Source: Bradyrhizobium diazoefficiens | GTDB lineage: Bacteria > Pseudomonadota > Alphaproteobacteria > Rhizobiales > Xanthobacteraceae | Direction of reading: 5' to 3' | NCBI RefSeq assembly: GCF_016616425.1 | Contig: NZ_CP067101.1 | Coordinates: forward strand, 6,448,001-6,512,000 | DNA length: 64,000 nucleotides | In this document: positions 26,241 through 36,172 of the stretch, one piece after another | Position numbering within the stretch: position 1 is the stretch's first letter | How the letters are laid out: every line of letters begins with the position of its first letter | The notes under the pieces: generated by a model | What the model saw: the letters and a program-made list of their open reading frames with translations, nothing else | Database searches by the model: none | Told to the model about the DNA's origin: nothing | Made by a program: the position numbers and the translations under genes

Positions 26241-28019
26241 CTACTGTGGACACCATACTGCCAAGTGCTTCTTGCGCGAAGCGGATAGATAGCGGCGCTG
26301 CCAGGCGGGATCGTTCGACAAGTGCGACCACGGTACCTTACCCTGCTCGAACTGCCGCTTGACATAGGCACGCCAGGAATAGTGCTCATATGTGGCAAGA
26401 CAGGCGACACTGTACGCCTCCGCCAAAGATCGATTGCCGTGCACCACGACAAAATTGTCGTCGTTCTGCTCGCTGGCGGAGCCGGAAAAGTTGTGGGAGC
26501 CGGTGACGACCTTGCAGTCGTCTGAAAAGGGGTCGATCACAATCATTTTTGAGTGCGTAATCGCATGACCGACGCCCGGGTTCTGGTTGGGAAACAAAAA
26601 CTGATTGCGCGTCACCTCACCAATCCAGTCCGAAAAGGACTTCACGACGCCTTCGGGCTGCACCAGAGCCGTCTCAAATTCATGGGACTCGGTATCGACA
26701 CCTCTCAGCGAGAATTTTTCGCGGTTATCCGACGTGACGGTGCTGACGACACCCCTGACGTAGATCCCTGAGGCCCTTACGACGATATCAGCGAGTGGAT
26801 CGGGTCCGGGCTGGAACATCACATAGAGGATCATGTCCTTTGCGCCCGTCACGAGTTCGATGAGCGCCTCGATGTCGATCCCCTTCCCGACATTCTTCTT
26901 CGACTTGTTTCGGACCCGGGTGAACCAGACGTCTGTCCCGTTCGCCGGACGGGGCGATTTGGCGTTGTCGCCCACGAGATCCGGCGTGAAGTCGCTGCCA
27001 GCATCCTTCAGGCGACCCCATTGCTCGAAATACAATCCGGCGATCTTTGGGTCGACAAACAAAATTCCATTATTGGCCTGCGTGCAGAGGCCGGTCGGCG
27101 CCCAATTCGTGCTTCCGGTCCACACCTTCGTTGCGACGTCGCCTTTGGTGGACACAACGACGGCGAACTTGTTGTGCCCCAGGCCCTTCGAGCCGAGAAT
27201 CCTGTCGTGGACGTCAACGCCAGCTGCCTTCAGCTCCTCGCGGGCATCCGCGTTGCCGTCGCCCCCTTTGTCGGAGCCATTCGAGAGGACAAGGTGTGCG
27301 CGGCGCTTCAAAAGCTTCAGCCGCGCGATCAGTTCCTCATCTGACAGCTCGTAAATCGCCAGATAAAGCTCCAGCCTGGGATCCCCGATGACTTCATCGA
27401 GCAAGCGCAGGAGCGCCAACCGAAGTTCACCCGAGAGAAATCGCCTCAAAGGCTCTTCCAGGTCGGCTATGTGCTGCTTGATGTCGCGCGGCTTCCAGTT
27501 CTTCTCACGCGCGATGCGTGCGACGAATTGAGACATGACGAAGCCGCGATTGAAATACGCCTCTATGCCGTTGCCGGCCTGGCCATTCACCTCGATGGCT
27601 TCGGTCCAGCCGGAATCCGCCAAGGATACCAGCGTGCTTTCTCCGACAATGCCCTCCCCGGACGATCCCACCGCGTTGATGCGATAGCGGACCGTCTGGC
27701 CATTGTTGGCGCCGTGATCCGTCCATTCGTATCTTTGGAACGGCCATACGTTTGACGGCCGTGAGCTGTTTGCGTCGTCAGCGCCATCGGCAGCCGGCTG
27801 ATTGGTGAAGCCCACGCGATTGCGCAGGATCTCCGTGGGCGACCAATTCTGGGTCACCTGGCGCTGACGCTCAATCATGAAGCCCAGGCATCCCGGGATC
27901 GGCACGTCCGAAGCCCCACCGTTTGAGACGCGCCAAAAGAGCTGGACGTCGTCGCAATCATGATAGGCAGTTGCTCGTATCTGAATTCCATTGACCGTGT
28001 TCGAAACTGCAACCGGCAT
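26241..28019 (-). CDS. phospholipase D-family protein with N-terminal FN3-like domain
   Basis: A 592-residue protein. Residues about 1-130 are an FN3/immunoglobulin-like domain (QTVRYRINAVG). The rest is a two-copy PLD catalytic region. The first HxK motif is HNKFAVVV, followed by KVWTGSTNW; the second is HSKMIVIDPFSDD, followed by VVTGSHNFS. Both copies keep the His and Lys, so the protein is probably an active phosphodiesterase or nuclease. No signal peptide is evident. It lies 44 bases after the LOG gene in the same operon. Confidence 0.85.
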   Translation of the reverse strand: MPVAVSNTVNGIQIRATAYHDCDDVQLFWRVSNGGASDVPIPGCLGFMIERQRQVTQNWSPTEILRNRVGFTNQPAADGADDANSSRPSNVWPFQRYEWTDHGANNGQTVRYRINAVGSSGEGIVGESTLVSLADSGWTEAIEVNGQAGNGIEAYFNRGFVMSQFVARIAREKNWKPRDIKQHIADLEEPLRRFLSGELRLALLRLLDEVIGDPRLELYLAIYELSDEELIARLKLLKRRAHLVLSNGSDKGGDGNADAREELKAAGVDVHDRILGSKGLGHNKFAVVVSTKGDVATKVWTGSTNWAPTGLCTQANNGILFVDPKIAGLYFEQWGRLKDAGSDFTPDLVGDNAKSPRPANGTDVWFTRVRNKSKKNVGKGIDIEALIELVTGAKDMILYVMFQPGPDPLADIVVRASGIYVRGVVSTVTSDNREKFSLRGVDTESHEFETALVQPEGVVKSFSDWIGEVTRNQFLFPNQNPGVGHAITHSKMIVIDPFSDDCKVVTGSHNFSGSASEQNDDNFVVVHGNRSLAEAYSVACLATYEHYSWRAYVKRQFEQGKVPWSHLSNDPAWQRRYLSASRKKHLAVWCPQ

Positions 28020-28062
28020 GGCGGTGCCTCCTCCCCTCGATGGCCATTTGACCGTTTGTCTG

Positions 28063-29163
28063 TCAGGCCCTGCTCAGGATGCTGGTCGATACCTTCATCG
28101 GCTCGTCGGCCAGCGCAAACATCAAGTTCTGCAGCGCTATGCCAGAATGGAGCCGCAGCACATCGCCGATCTCCTTTGCGTCCACCGTGAACCTCACCTT
28201 AAGCAGACAGGCGGCGGCATCCTTCTTGCGAGCCCTCGCCAAGGTGAACAGGTTGCGGACGGTATCATCGACCTTGACGCCCTTCTTGGACGGGATGGGA
28301 TCACCATTCGCATCGTATTCGGCATCGCGTTGCCAATAGCTATCCTCGTCGAAGAAAATCATTGGCGTGAACGATTTTGCGTCGGGGACGTAGCAGTTTC
28401 GCTCGGCGTCCTCGAAGATTTCGCGCATCGTGCCGCCGCTGCCTCGCGCGTAGACGATGCCGGCGCGCGAGTTGGTGATCAGCGTCTCCTCTCGAATGCT
28501 ATTGAGGAAGAACTTGGCGTAATGCGTCGCAAAGGGCGTGGTCGGCTCCTGACCATAGAGCCAGGTGGGCACACCGAGGCTGAGGCTCGGCTTGGCCGGG
28601 GCACCCTCCCTGGCGTCCAGGGCGGCGTTGATCCAGCGCCTCGCGTCGTCGAATTGCTTCTCGTGACCCGGCGCGATTCCCCCGTCGCTGGTCACGAGCT
28701 GATCCAGCATGGGAAGCAGGGGCTCCTTCCCGAGGGTGAACAGCGCCGCTGCGAAATCCGCATCGTCGGCGCCTGCGAAAGTTGCGCCGACGTGAGCGGC
28801 CTCCATCGCACCAGGGCCGCCGCCCGTAACGATCATAAAGCCCTGTTCGGTCAGGTAACACGCCAGCCTTGCTACCGTCGCATAGGCCGGCTCGGCGCGT
28901 GAGAGCTCGTGCCCACCCATAATGCCGACAAGCTTTGGCGTCTCCTGCGCTAGGAAGCGCCTGAGCGCGTCAGATATGTTGGCATCGTGGTCGGCTTGCT
29001 TCCTCCGCACGTCCAGAGTCGCCGGGTTGTCAGCGCCGTCAGCGACATATTGTCGAAAGACCCGGAAATCCCAAGCCTCCGCTAGTCCCATCTTCGAAGT
29101 TGGATCGTAGCCGCGCAGAAGATCGTCGGAAGAATACAAATCGGTGGGCAATTCGTAATCCAA
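28063..29163 (-). CDS. LOG/SLOG-family Rossmann protein with long N-terminal extension
   Basis: A 366-residue protein of the LOG superfamily, which includes cytokinin-activating phosphoribohydrolases and SLOG nucleotide sensors. Visible motifs are KLVGIMGGHELSR, the nucleotide-loop GFMIVTGGGPGAMEAA and GSGGTMREIFEDAE, the family's PGGxGTxxE variant. The first 75 residues and the C-terminal 100 residues are beyond the usual LOG length. Standalone LOG proteins make cytokinins, whereas related SLOG proteins bind nucleotides in defence. It heads the minus-strand operon, so a signalling role with the phospholipase D protein is possible. Confidence 0.82.
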   Translation of the reverse strand: MDYELPTDLYSSDDLLRGYDPTSKMGLAEAWDFRVFRQYVADGADNPATLDVRRKQADHDANISDALRRFLAQETPKLVGIMGGHELSRAEPAYATVARLACYLTEQGFMIVTGGGPGAMEAAHVGATFAGADDADFAAALFTLGKEPLLPMLDQLVTSDGGIAPGHEKQFDDARRWINAALDAREGAPAKPSLSLGVPTWLYGQEPTTPFATHYAKFFLNSIREETLITNSRAGIVYARGSGGTMREIFEDAERNCYVPDAKSFTPMIFFDEDSYWQRDAEYDANGDPIPSKKGVKVDDTVRNLFTLARARKKDAAACLLKVRFTVDAKEIGDVLRLHSGIALQNLMFALADEPMKVSTSILSRA

Positions 29164-29794
29164 GGGGATGCTCCTAAAAAAACTTAGGTCTAAATCGAAG
29201 GGATGGGGAATCCGCCCACCCCGACGCCGAACCGCGGCAAACGTTCTCAGCGTAAGGTCAAATGCCTAAACTATAGGTAGAGTGTGACATTCACCTCGTT
29301 GGTAGGCAAGGCCAAACTCCTTCCGTCTTGCCACGGCCATCCGGAACGATCTTCCGCCACCGCTCGTTGGCTCAACAAATTCGTCACGAGCGTGTCGGCA
29401 GTGCGCTCCCACCTGCCTGCTTCGCGGAGCGCAAGAGGCCGAACGGCGCAGGAGCGGCGCGCCACAACTTCCGCCGCGGTCGCTGCGCCAAGAGCGCCGC
29501 CGATGCGGAGCGCCGGTCCGACTTCTGTGCCGTGACAAGGATTTGAGACGCAAGGCAGACACCGGCGCGGCGTCCTCTCGTTCCAGATGTGTGATATATC
29601 ACATGGACTCGATTACGCCGTCGCCCGACCGCGCGGCTGATGGCACGGTCACGATTCGGCAAGCGCTTCACCGCTGGCGAAGGCGTCAAGGCACGCAAGG
29701 AGTGGACCGGGCGCCGGTCTGGAGGTTACATATGCAAATCTCGGCCAAGAATGTCGATTATTTAATATGATTCAATAAGCTAGGTACCCAGCCT
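29164..29794. other. intergenic region with a candidate operator
   Basis: About 630 bases without a convincing gene. It separates the minus-strand LOG operon from the plus-strand DUF6361 operon and must hold both promoters. The palindrome at 29590-29603 is the only clear pattern. Confidence 0.4.
29590..29603. promoter_or_regulatory. 14-base perfect palindrome TGTGATATATCACA
   Basis: The sequence is its own reverse complement across 14 bases. It resembles a CRP/FNR half-site pair (TGTGA...TCACA) but with a 4-base rather than a 6-base spacer. It lies about 330 bases upstream of the DUF6361 operon and could be an operator. Confidence 0.4.
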
Positions 29795-29914
29795 ATGACT
29801 GCCGATTCCTTGACGCGCCGATTTGCCTTCGGCGTCGTGTCCTATGAAGGCGCTGATCTCGTGCCCTTCGGCGATGAACTGGCCGACGCGCCATTGTCCA
29901 CTTTGTGGGGTTGA
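29795..29914 (+). CDS. short leader-like ORF before the DUF6361 operon
   Basis: A 39-residue frame, MTADSLTRRFAFGVVSYEG to DAPLSTLWG, which ends 5 bases before the ATG at 29920. It has the base composition of a real short protein but no recognisable family. It may be a leader peptide or the remnant of a gene. Confidence 0.25.
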   Translation: MTADSLTRRFAFGVVSYEGADLVPFGDELADAPLSTLWG

Positions 29915-29919
29915 ACGCT

Positions 29920-31149
29920 ATGGGCCAACCCACAAGACCATCCCGCACGAGAAGCGGCTCGCCGATGGAGCCGGCCTTGGGATGGACCTATCTGTCGCGC
30001 GAGGCGCTCGCCCGCGCCAAAGCGCAGATGGACGAAGAATCCATGGGCGTGCGCGATGAGATCGGCTTCCTCACGATCCATCAGGGTTATGCTGATCGCT
30101 TTTTCCCCGGCACATCGGTGCTGCATACCCGTGCTCGCTATGCCATGTTCGTACCATGGCTGTTCGAAGACTTGGCAGGACTGACGGGCCCCGCCGCGGT
30201 GCGTGCTCTGCGCGAGCGCGAACGAGAGCTCGCCGGCCGACTGAAGGATGCGCGCGAATCCCAGGTGATCGGCGGGCGCGTCTATCCCGAACCGTCAAGC
30301 CAGCCGCCATCGACCGTCTATTGGAATGCGCTCGCGGTCTGGGGAATATTGCGTCCGCGTCCAGACAGACGAACGATTTCGCGAGCGCAGGCGCACCGGC
30401 TGCTAAACAGCGCGGGCGCGGCGACTGATGACGACGGGCAGCCGCTCCTCAGTTTGGAGCCGCCGTTCGCGCCGCTTCCTGAGCAGCCGGACAGTTGGCA
30501 TAGCGGCTCCATCACCCTTCAGCTCACGACGGCGGAAGCGATGTTTCTTCGCGAGCGGCTCGCCCAGTTGCGCCGGAATGGTGGCCACGAGCTGTCCCTC
30601 CTTGCGCGGCTGGTCCGAACCGAGGTTGCGGCGCCATCGGCCATGTGGGCCGACGAGACTCGTGCCGTCGCGGGTTCAGACCAAGCGCCGCTTGTTCGGG
30701 CGCAGCAGGCGGCAAGTCTCGCCGCTGTCGGCCGCGCCGTCTACGACGCGCTTCTCGAACATATCGTCGAGGCAGACGACAAGCGGGAGAGCACGATCCG
30801 ACATCGTATCCACTTGGCCGCCATTGTCGAAGAGCACGGTTCCGTTGCCGCCAAGCTCGATGTAGACGCGCTCGAGGCGGACATTGGCGTGCTGTCATCC
30901 AGAATGCGCACCGTCCTGATCGCCACAAAGGCGTGGATCGCGTCCAGGTCGGAAAATCCCGGTGCACTCTTCGATGTATATGCGGCGGCCGAAGCTCGCA
31001 AAGGGCCCCGCGCCCGGCTTGCCCCGACGCCCAACGGCCGCGCGCGGCGCCTCGAATGGTCGAGCGACGAACACGGTCTTGCGGAACCTCTCCACTATCG
31101 ATGGGAGCAGGTCAGCACTCTCCTCAATGACCTTGCGAACGCCAAATGA
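29920..31149 (+). CDS. DUF6361-family protein
   Basis: A protein of about 409 residues. Its beginning, LGWTYLSREALARAKAQMD, fits the conserved LGW start of the DUF6361 family, and DEIGFLTIHQGYADRFFPGTS and HTRARYAMFVPWL follow in family order. The exact start (29905, 29920 or 29965) is uncertain; the LGW motif is 17 residues into the frame from 29920. The stop overlaps the next start (ATGA). Function unknown, but it forms a compact operon with a phospholipase D-like protein and a helicase, which suggests a defence role. Confidence 0.75.
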   Translation: MGQPTRPSRTRSGSPMEPALGWTYLSREALARAKAQMDEESMGVRDEIGFLTIHQGYADRFFPGTSVLHTRARYAMFVPWLFEDLAGLTGPAAVRALRERERELAGRLKDARESQVIGGRVYPEPSSQPPSTVYWNALAVWGILRPRPDRRTISRAQAHRLLNSAGAATDDDGQPLLSLEPPFAPLPEQPDSWHSGSITLQLTTAEAMFLRERLAQLRRNGGHELSLLARLVRTEVAAPSAMWADETRAVAGSDQAPLVRAQQAASLAAVGRAVYDALLEHIVEADDKRESTIRHRIHLAAIVEEHGSVAAKLDVDALEADIGVLSSRMRTVLIATKAWIASRSENPGALFDVYAAAEARKGPRARLAPTPNGRARRLEWSSDEHGLAEPLHYRWEQVSTLLNDLANAK

Positions 31150-32999
31150 GCGGATCGGTCGACAGTTGGCCCGCGCTCTCGTTTCTCGAGGGCTTGCGCC
31201 CGGGGCCGGATGAGAGCGTCGAGCTGGCCCTGCTGGCATCCTATTCGGCGGACCTGGAATCGATCGGCGCGACCTTGCTCGCTCTGGCGGGAAAGGACAC
31301 CGACGCGGGCCGGGGCAGCCCGTCAGATTTCGCCGATGCGGTTGAGCGCCCGCGCGGCAAGGTACGCATTATCATCCAGCGCGGCCGCCTCGCGAAGATG
31401 CGCAAGACACCGCGGATCGCGGCGGTGCTGGACCAGCTCGTGCGCGAAGTCGATTTCGATGAAGCGACGCATAGCTGGCACCCCAAGGCCGCGCTGGTCC
31501 GAACCCTCGACGCGAATGGCGAAATCGGATGGCGGCTCTGGATTGGGAGCCGGAATCTCACCGAATGCGTGAATCGCGAGATCGGGCTCCTGCTCATTTC
31601 CGGCGCGAAAGGCGGCGCTGCGATCCCCGGTGCGGAGGAGCTGGCGCGCGACCTGGCCGACAGGGCCACGCTCAAGGGCCTGCGCTCGACCTCTCTTGCG
31701 GGGACCATTGCGAAGGTGGCTTGGCGGTCTCCGGCGGGCGTGCGCGTCGAACGGATTGTCTGGTCGGCCGGATCGGGCGGCCAGACCATTCCCGTCCCGC
31801 CGATTGGAACAGATGAAATCGTGGTGGTGAGCCCCTTCATCGACAAGAATTTCCTTGCCCGGCAGGCGCCGCAGTCGACAAGACCAATGCGGAGGATGCT
31901 GCTGACGACAATGCGCGAGATTGAGCGGGTCGGTCCGTCTTTGGCGATGTTCGACGATCTGCTGGCGCTGGATGCACCCGACTATCCGATCGGCGACCCC
32001 GAGCCTGATCAGCAGAGCGCTGCGTCGGCTCCTGACAGCGGCATGGCCGAAGATGAGGAAGAAGAGGTCGGGCGCGGTCTTCACGCGAAGTTGCTGTTTA
32101 TGCGATCTGGGCAGAAACGGCGGCTCTGGCTTGGAAGCGCGAACGCCACCATGCGCGCCTGGACCGGGCGCAATGCCGAGGTAACGGCCGAACTGCTCGT
32201 GACCGAGCCGGTCGAGAGAGGACTGAGAGCACTTCTCGGTTCGGCCCGGCTGGTCGAGGCGCCCAGCACGGAACATTCGCCGGATGCAGCGGCCTTGGAA
32301 GACGAGACACTCGAGCGGGCGCGTGCCCAGGTTGCGGCGCGCTGGGCCGCGCAGCTTAGCATCCACGAGGCGGGAGCGCGGCTCACCCATCGTTCCGATC
32401 TTCATCCGGGCGGTCCCCATCCCGATGAGACGGACATCGTGCTGGAGGTGGGCGCGCTTCAAGGCGAGCTCATGGCGTGGCCCACGCAACAGGTCGTGGT
32501 GGAACTGGGGCCGGTTGCTCCCGCCGAGCGGAGCGAGTTCGTTCGCTTGCGCGTCTGTCGCGAGGGCAAAGGCCTGTCATGGTTGCAGCGTGCCCCCGCG
32601 GAGCCGCCCTTCGGAGAGGATCGCGACCGCGCTGCGTTCGTGCGCTTCCTTGGCGCAAGAGGATTCCTCCTCTGGCTGGCCGGATTGCTGGCGGAGGATG
32701 GGCGCGAGGGTGAAGGCGACTGGACGAAGGACGAACCGCAGCACCGAGCTGGCACAATAACGAATCCGGTGCTCGACTCCTCATTGCCGACGCTCGAAGA
32801 AATGTTGGCAGCATGGGCGCGCGATCCGGACAGGTTCATGGAGATCGAGCGGCGGGTTTCTCAATATCTGCCGGCGGTTCTTGAGCAGGCCAAACGGGAG
32901 GAGCCGCAAACCGCGGAAATGCTGGAGCGCTTTGATGATCTGTGGCGCAAGCTCCGGCGCGGACTCGGCGTCGCCGAGAGCAAGGGCACGCGTCGGTGA
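31146..32999 (+). CDS. phospholipase D-like protein of a helicase operon
   Basis: A 617-residue protein with two HxK motifs typical of PLD nucleases: HPKAALVR followed by LWIGSRNLTE near residue 115-140, and HAKLLFMR followed by LWLGSANATMRAW near 315-340. It shares the 'GS.N' element after each His. An acidic stretch, EDEEEEVGRG, precedes the second motif. It overlaps the DUF6361 gene by ATGA and the helicase gene by GTGA. PLD proteins beside large helicases occur in DISARM (DrmC) and in the Dpd operon (DpdK), where they act as nucleases or accessory factors. Whether this one cuts nucleic acid is unknown. Confidence 0.8.
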   Translation: MSGSVDSWPALSFLEGLRPGPDESVELALLASYSADLESIGATLLALAGKDTDAGRGSPSDFADAVERPRGKVRIIIQRGRLAKMRKTPRIAAVLDQLVREVDFDEATHSWHPKAALVRTLDANGEIGWRLWIGSRNLTECVNREIGLLLISGAKGGAAIPGAEELARDLADRATLKGLRSTSLAGTIAKVAWRSPAGVRVERIVWSAGSGGQTIPVPPIGTDEIVVVSPFIDKNFLARQAPQSTRPMRRMLLTTMREIERVGPSLAMFDDLLALDAPDYPIGDPEPDQQSAASAPDSGMAEDEEEEVGRGLHAKLLFMRSGQKRRLWLGSANATMRAWTGRNAEVTAELLVTEPVERGLRALLGSARLVEAPSTEHSPDAAALEDETLERARAQVAARWAAQLSIHEAGARLTHRSDLHPGGPHPDETDIVLEVGALQGELMAWPTQQVVVELGPVAPAERSEFVRLRVCREGKGLSWLQRAPAEPPFGEDRDRAAFVRFLGARGFLLWLAGLLAEDGREGEGDWTKDEPQHRAGTITNPVLDSSLPTLEEMLAAWARDPDRFMEIERRVSQYLPAVLEQAKREEPQTAEMLERFDDLWRKLRRGLGVAESKGTRR

Positions 33000-35900
33000 G
33001 CGCGCCCAAACCGTTCCAGGAAGCCGCCGTCGATGCGGCTTTTGCGAACTTCGCGGCTCCCGGAGGCCGTCGGCGCTTTCTGGTTGCCGATGAGGTCGGT
33101 CTTGGGAAGACGGTCGTGGCGAAGGAACTGGCCCGCCGCATGTCCGATGACGGCCGCCGCTCCTTTGTCATCTACTACATCGCCAATGGTCACGCGGTTT
33201 CGCATCAGAACAAGGGTCGTGTCGTCGGTTTCCTGGGTGATGCACAGCGCAAGGCCGCAACCGCCACACCGGATCGGCTCTCACTGATCGCGGTTGCAAA
33301 GCGGCCTGAGAATCCGGTCCTGATCTATGCGCTGACCCCGGCGACGTCCTTTCCGGGCGCGCGGGCGCGCCTGACCGGCGGACGCAAGGAAGAGCGTGCA
33401 TTCCTCAAGGTCTTGCTCGAGCAAGCCTATCCGGCTTTCGCCCGCGATCTTGATCCCGGCATATTGCGGCTGAGCGCGCGTGGGTCGTGGGATTGGGCCG
33501 TCGCGGACGCGGAGACGAAATTCGCAGCCGCGCCGGCCCATCTGCGACAACAGTTCCGCGACGCGCTGGCGGTGGAGTTCGGCGAGCCGGCGCGGGCGAT
33601 GCTCGATCTGGCTGTGCACGGCGATGCGGAGGGGAAGATCAAGGCCCTCAAGCCCGCGATCTTCGTTGGCCGCCTTCGGCGCGCACTCGCGCTGGCGACG
33701 CTGCGCCAGCAACCGCCCGATCTCGTTATTCTCGACGAGTTTCAGCGCTATCGGCAGCTTTTGGACGAGAAAGATGCCGATCCGCTTCTCAAGGCGCTCC
33801 TGGATCCCGAAGGCTCAACGACCCCACCGGCCATCCTGCTACTCAGCGCAACACCCTATCCGCATATGACGACTCGGTGGGAGGAAGCCCGCGGCGCGCT
33901 CGCTCACGCCGAACTTCTGAAATTGCTGGAATTTCTTGGCGGACCTGACGTGCGCGACCGCGCAAGGAAGCTCTTTTCGGATTTCGGCGACAAGCTTCGT
34001 GACATTGCGGCGCATGCTGATGTGAGTCATCCGGAGCTGAAGGCTGAGCTGGCCGAAGCGGGCCGGCTCAGAGACGAGCTGCGCAAGCTGCTGACGCCTG
34101 TAATGTCGCGCACCGAGCGAGACAGCGTGGCGTCGATAGATCCGTTGGCCGGAACGCAATTCCTCCATGCCGTCCCGTTGCCTGAGGACTTTCAGGTGTA
34201 CCGCCATCTGGCGGACAGTTTCGCCGAACGTATTCGCTATGAGGCGTTGCCGTACTGGTCGTCGGTTCCTCTGCCGGCCCAATCTCTCGGTCCTCGTTAT
34301 GCGGCCTGGAAGCGTGCCAAGTTCAAGGCCGCACCGAAACTCACGCGGATGACGCGCGAGCGCCGCAACAAGCTTTATGCGCCAGCCGCGTGGCCTGATG
34401 CAAAGCTTCGCGCGCTGAGCAGCGTGGCGCCGCCCAAACTGCTGTCGCTGCCGTGGGTCGCGCCGTCGCTACCCTGGTGGCCGCTCGACGGGGACTGGAA
34501 AAGCGCGGTGGCCGAGCCCAAGCTCCTGATGTTCAGCCGCTTCCGAGCAACGCCACCCAGTGTTGCCGCACTACTCAGCTTCGGCGTCGAGGCCCGCTGC
34601 CTACCCCGAAAACATGGCGGCTATGAAAAGGCTTATCGGCGCCGTCGCTTCAAGTTGGCGGCCGTTCCCGGACCCGTCATGGCGGCCTTCCACCCTTCGC
34701 CGTGGCTAATCCGAAACACGGACCCGCTCGCGAAAGCCGGGACGACGTTCGGCGCGATTCGCAAAGAGGTCCGTCGACAGATTCTCGCCGCGTTGCCGAA
34801 AGGCATCGTCGAACGAGATACCGTCAAAGCCCGCCGGCGGCACAGATCGATTGCGCGAGTCTTAGCCTCGATTGAACGCCTCGCCGGCGTCGCAGAGCTG
34901 TCCGCCTCAGCGTGGAGCCGTGCTATCGGCGACGATCGTGCCGCGCAGGCCGCTGTCCAGAAATGGCGGCTGGCGGAGCCGGTCGACCAGCTCTCTCCAG
35001 CCGAGCTTTCGGATCTCGTGGACTACGCGATCGGAGCGCCGGGCGTCGCACTGGGCCGGGCCCTGCTGCGGCACGACCCGACAATGCTCGATCCCACACG
35101 CTACTCCGAACTGGTGCAACTAAGTTGGCAGGGGCTTCGCGCCTATCTCGACAATCCGGTGATCCTGTCATCATTGCCTGGAAAGAATGCCGTCGACCAG
35201 GTCATGGGTGCGGTCGTCGATGGCGGTTTCGAAAGCATTCTCGATGAACACTTCTGGCTCCGCTCGCAGAATTTGCAAGAAGGTACGGCTGGCCTCGCCA
35301 AGGACTTGCAATCATCTCTCGGACTTCGCGCCGGCGGCTTCAGCTTCCATGGTATCGGAGGACAGCCGCATAAGATTCCGGTGCGCTGCCATGTTGCCGT
35401 GCCCTTTGGAGATGCCGAAACCGAGCCTGTCATCAAAGTGGATGGCGGCGTGGCGCAAGCCACCCCGGTCCGGCCGGACGAAGTGCGCCGAAGCTTTAAC
35501 ACACCCTTTTGGCCGCATGTCCTTGCGACGACGTCAGTTGGGCAGGAGGGGCTGGATTTTCACACATGGTGCTCGCATGTCGTTCACTGGGATCTCTCTT
35601 CCAATCCACTCGACCTCGAGCAACGTGAAGGTCGCGTCCAGCGCTACGCGGGCTTGTCGGTCAGGCGAAGGCTGTCCGCGGAATTGCGCGATGAAGTATT
35701 AAAAGATCCCGCCTTGGCCGACGGCTCACCGTGGCATTGCGTACAAAGACATGCAGAGCGTTTCGTCGATGCCAGCGGCCTTCGTCCTTGGTGGGTGCTC
35801 GACGGAGCCGAAATCCGCCGCCACGTCTTCGAACGTCCCTTCGGGCGGGACATTGCGCGGTTCGCCCAACTTCGAGAGCAGCGCATGATCTATCGGCTAG

Positions 35901-36172
35901 CCCTGGGACAGCCCAATCAGGAGGATTTCATCGACGTGTTGTCGCGCGGCGGCGAGGCGACCCGCACGCTACTGCAGCCACTCATCCTTGATTTGTCCGC
36001 GATGGGTCTCCGAACGAAGGCAATCCATGCCTCGGGTATAAATGGTCAGAGCCCGATATCGATCGCCTGTTTTCCGGTCAGGGATGGCGAAGGCATTTCT
36101 GCGCGGCCCCCGCCGACCAACGAGACGACCGTCGATCGAACGACGCCTGACCGCACCGCTCAGACGCTTTGA
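32996..36172 (+). CDS. large SNF2/DEAD-like helicase
   Basis: A 1058-residue superfamily 2 helicase from the GTG at 32996, which overlaps the previous stop (GTGA). Motif I ADEVGLGKTVVAKE is near residue 30; the DEAD-equivalent ILDEFQRY is near 243 and LLSATPYP near 277. The C-terminal RecA lobe has TTSVGQEGLDFHTW and LDLEQREGRVQRY near 845-880. The long segment between motifs I and II is an insertion. The family recurs next to DUF6361 and PLD genes (memory-based, unchecked). Expected to be an ATP-driven DNA or RNA translocase. The last gene of the operon before the island end. Confidence 0.85.
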   Translation: MSAPKPFQEAAVDAAFANFAAPGGRRRFLVADEVGLGKTVVAKELARRMSDDGRRSFVIYYIANGHAVSHQNKGRVVGFLGDAQRKAATATPDRLSLIAVAKRPENPVLIYALTPATSFPGARARLTGGRKEERAFLKVLLEQAYPAFARDLDPGILRLSARGSWDWAVADAETKFAAAPAHLRQQFRDALAVEFGEPARAMLDLAVHGDAEGKIKALKPAIFVGRLRRALALATLRQQPPDLVILDEFQRYRQLLDEKDADPLLKALLDPEGSTTPPAILLLSATPYPHMTTRWEEARGALAHAELLKLLEFLGGPDVRDRARKLFSDFGDKLRDIAAHADVSHPELKAELAEAGRLRDELRKLLTPVMSRTERDSVASIDPLAGTQFLHAVPLPEDFQVYRHLADSFAERIRYEALPYWSSVPLPAQSLGPRYAAWKRAKFKAAPKLTRMTRERRNKLYAPAAWPDAKLRALSSVAPPKLLSLPWVAPSLPWWPLDGDWKSAVAEPKLLMFSRFRATPPSVAALLSFGVEARCLPRKHGGYEKAYRRRRFKLAAVPGPVMAAFHPSPWLIRNTDPLAKAGTTFGAIRKEVRRQILAALPKGIVERDTVKARRRHRSIARVLASIERLAGVAELSASAWSRAIGDDRAAQAAVQKWRLAEPVDQLSPAELSDLVDYAIGAPGVALGRALLRHDPTMLDPTRYSELVQLSWQGLRAYLDNPVILSSLPGKNAVDQVMGAVVDGGFESILDEHFWLRSQNLQEGTAGLAKDLQSSLGLRAGGFSFHGIGGQPHKIPVRCHVAVPFGDAETEPVIKVDGGVAQATPVRPDEVRRSFNTPFWPHVLATTSVGQEGLDFHTWCSHVVHWDLSSNPLDLEQREGRVQRYAGLSVRRRLSAELRDEVLKDPALADGSPWHCVQRHAERFVDASGLRPWWVLDGAEIRRHVFERPFGRDIARFAQLREQRMIYRLALGQPNQEDFIDVLSRGGEATRTLLQPLILDLSAMGLRTKAIHASGINGQSPISIACFPVRDGEGISARPPPTNETTVDRTTPDRTAQTL

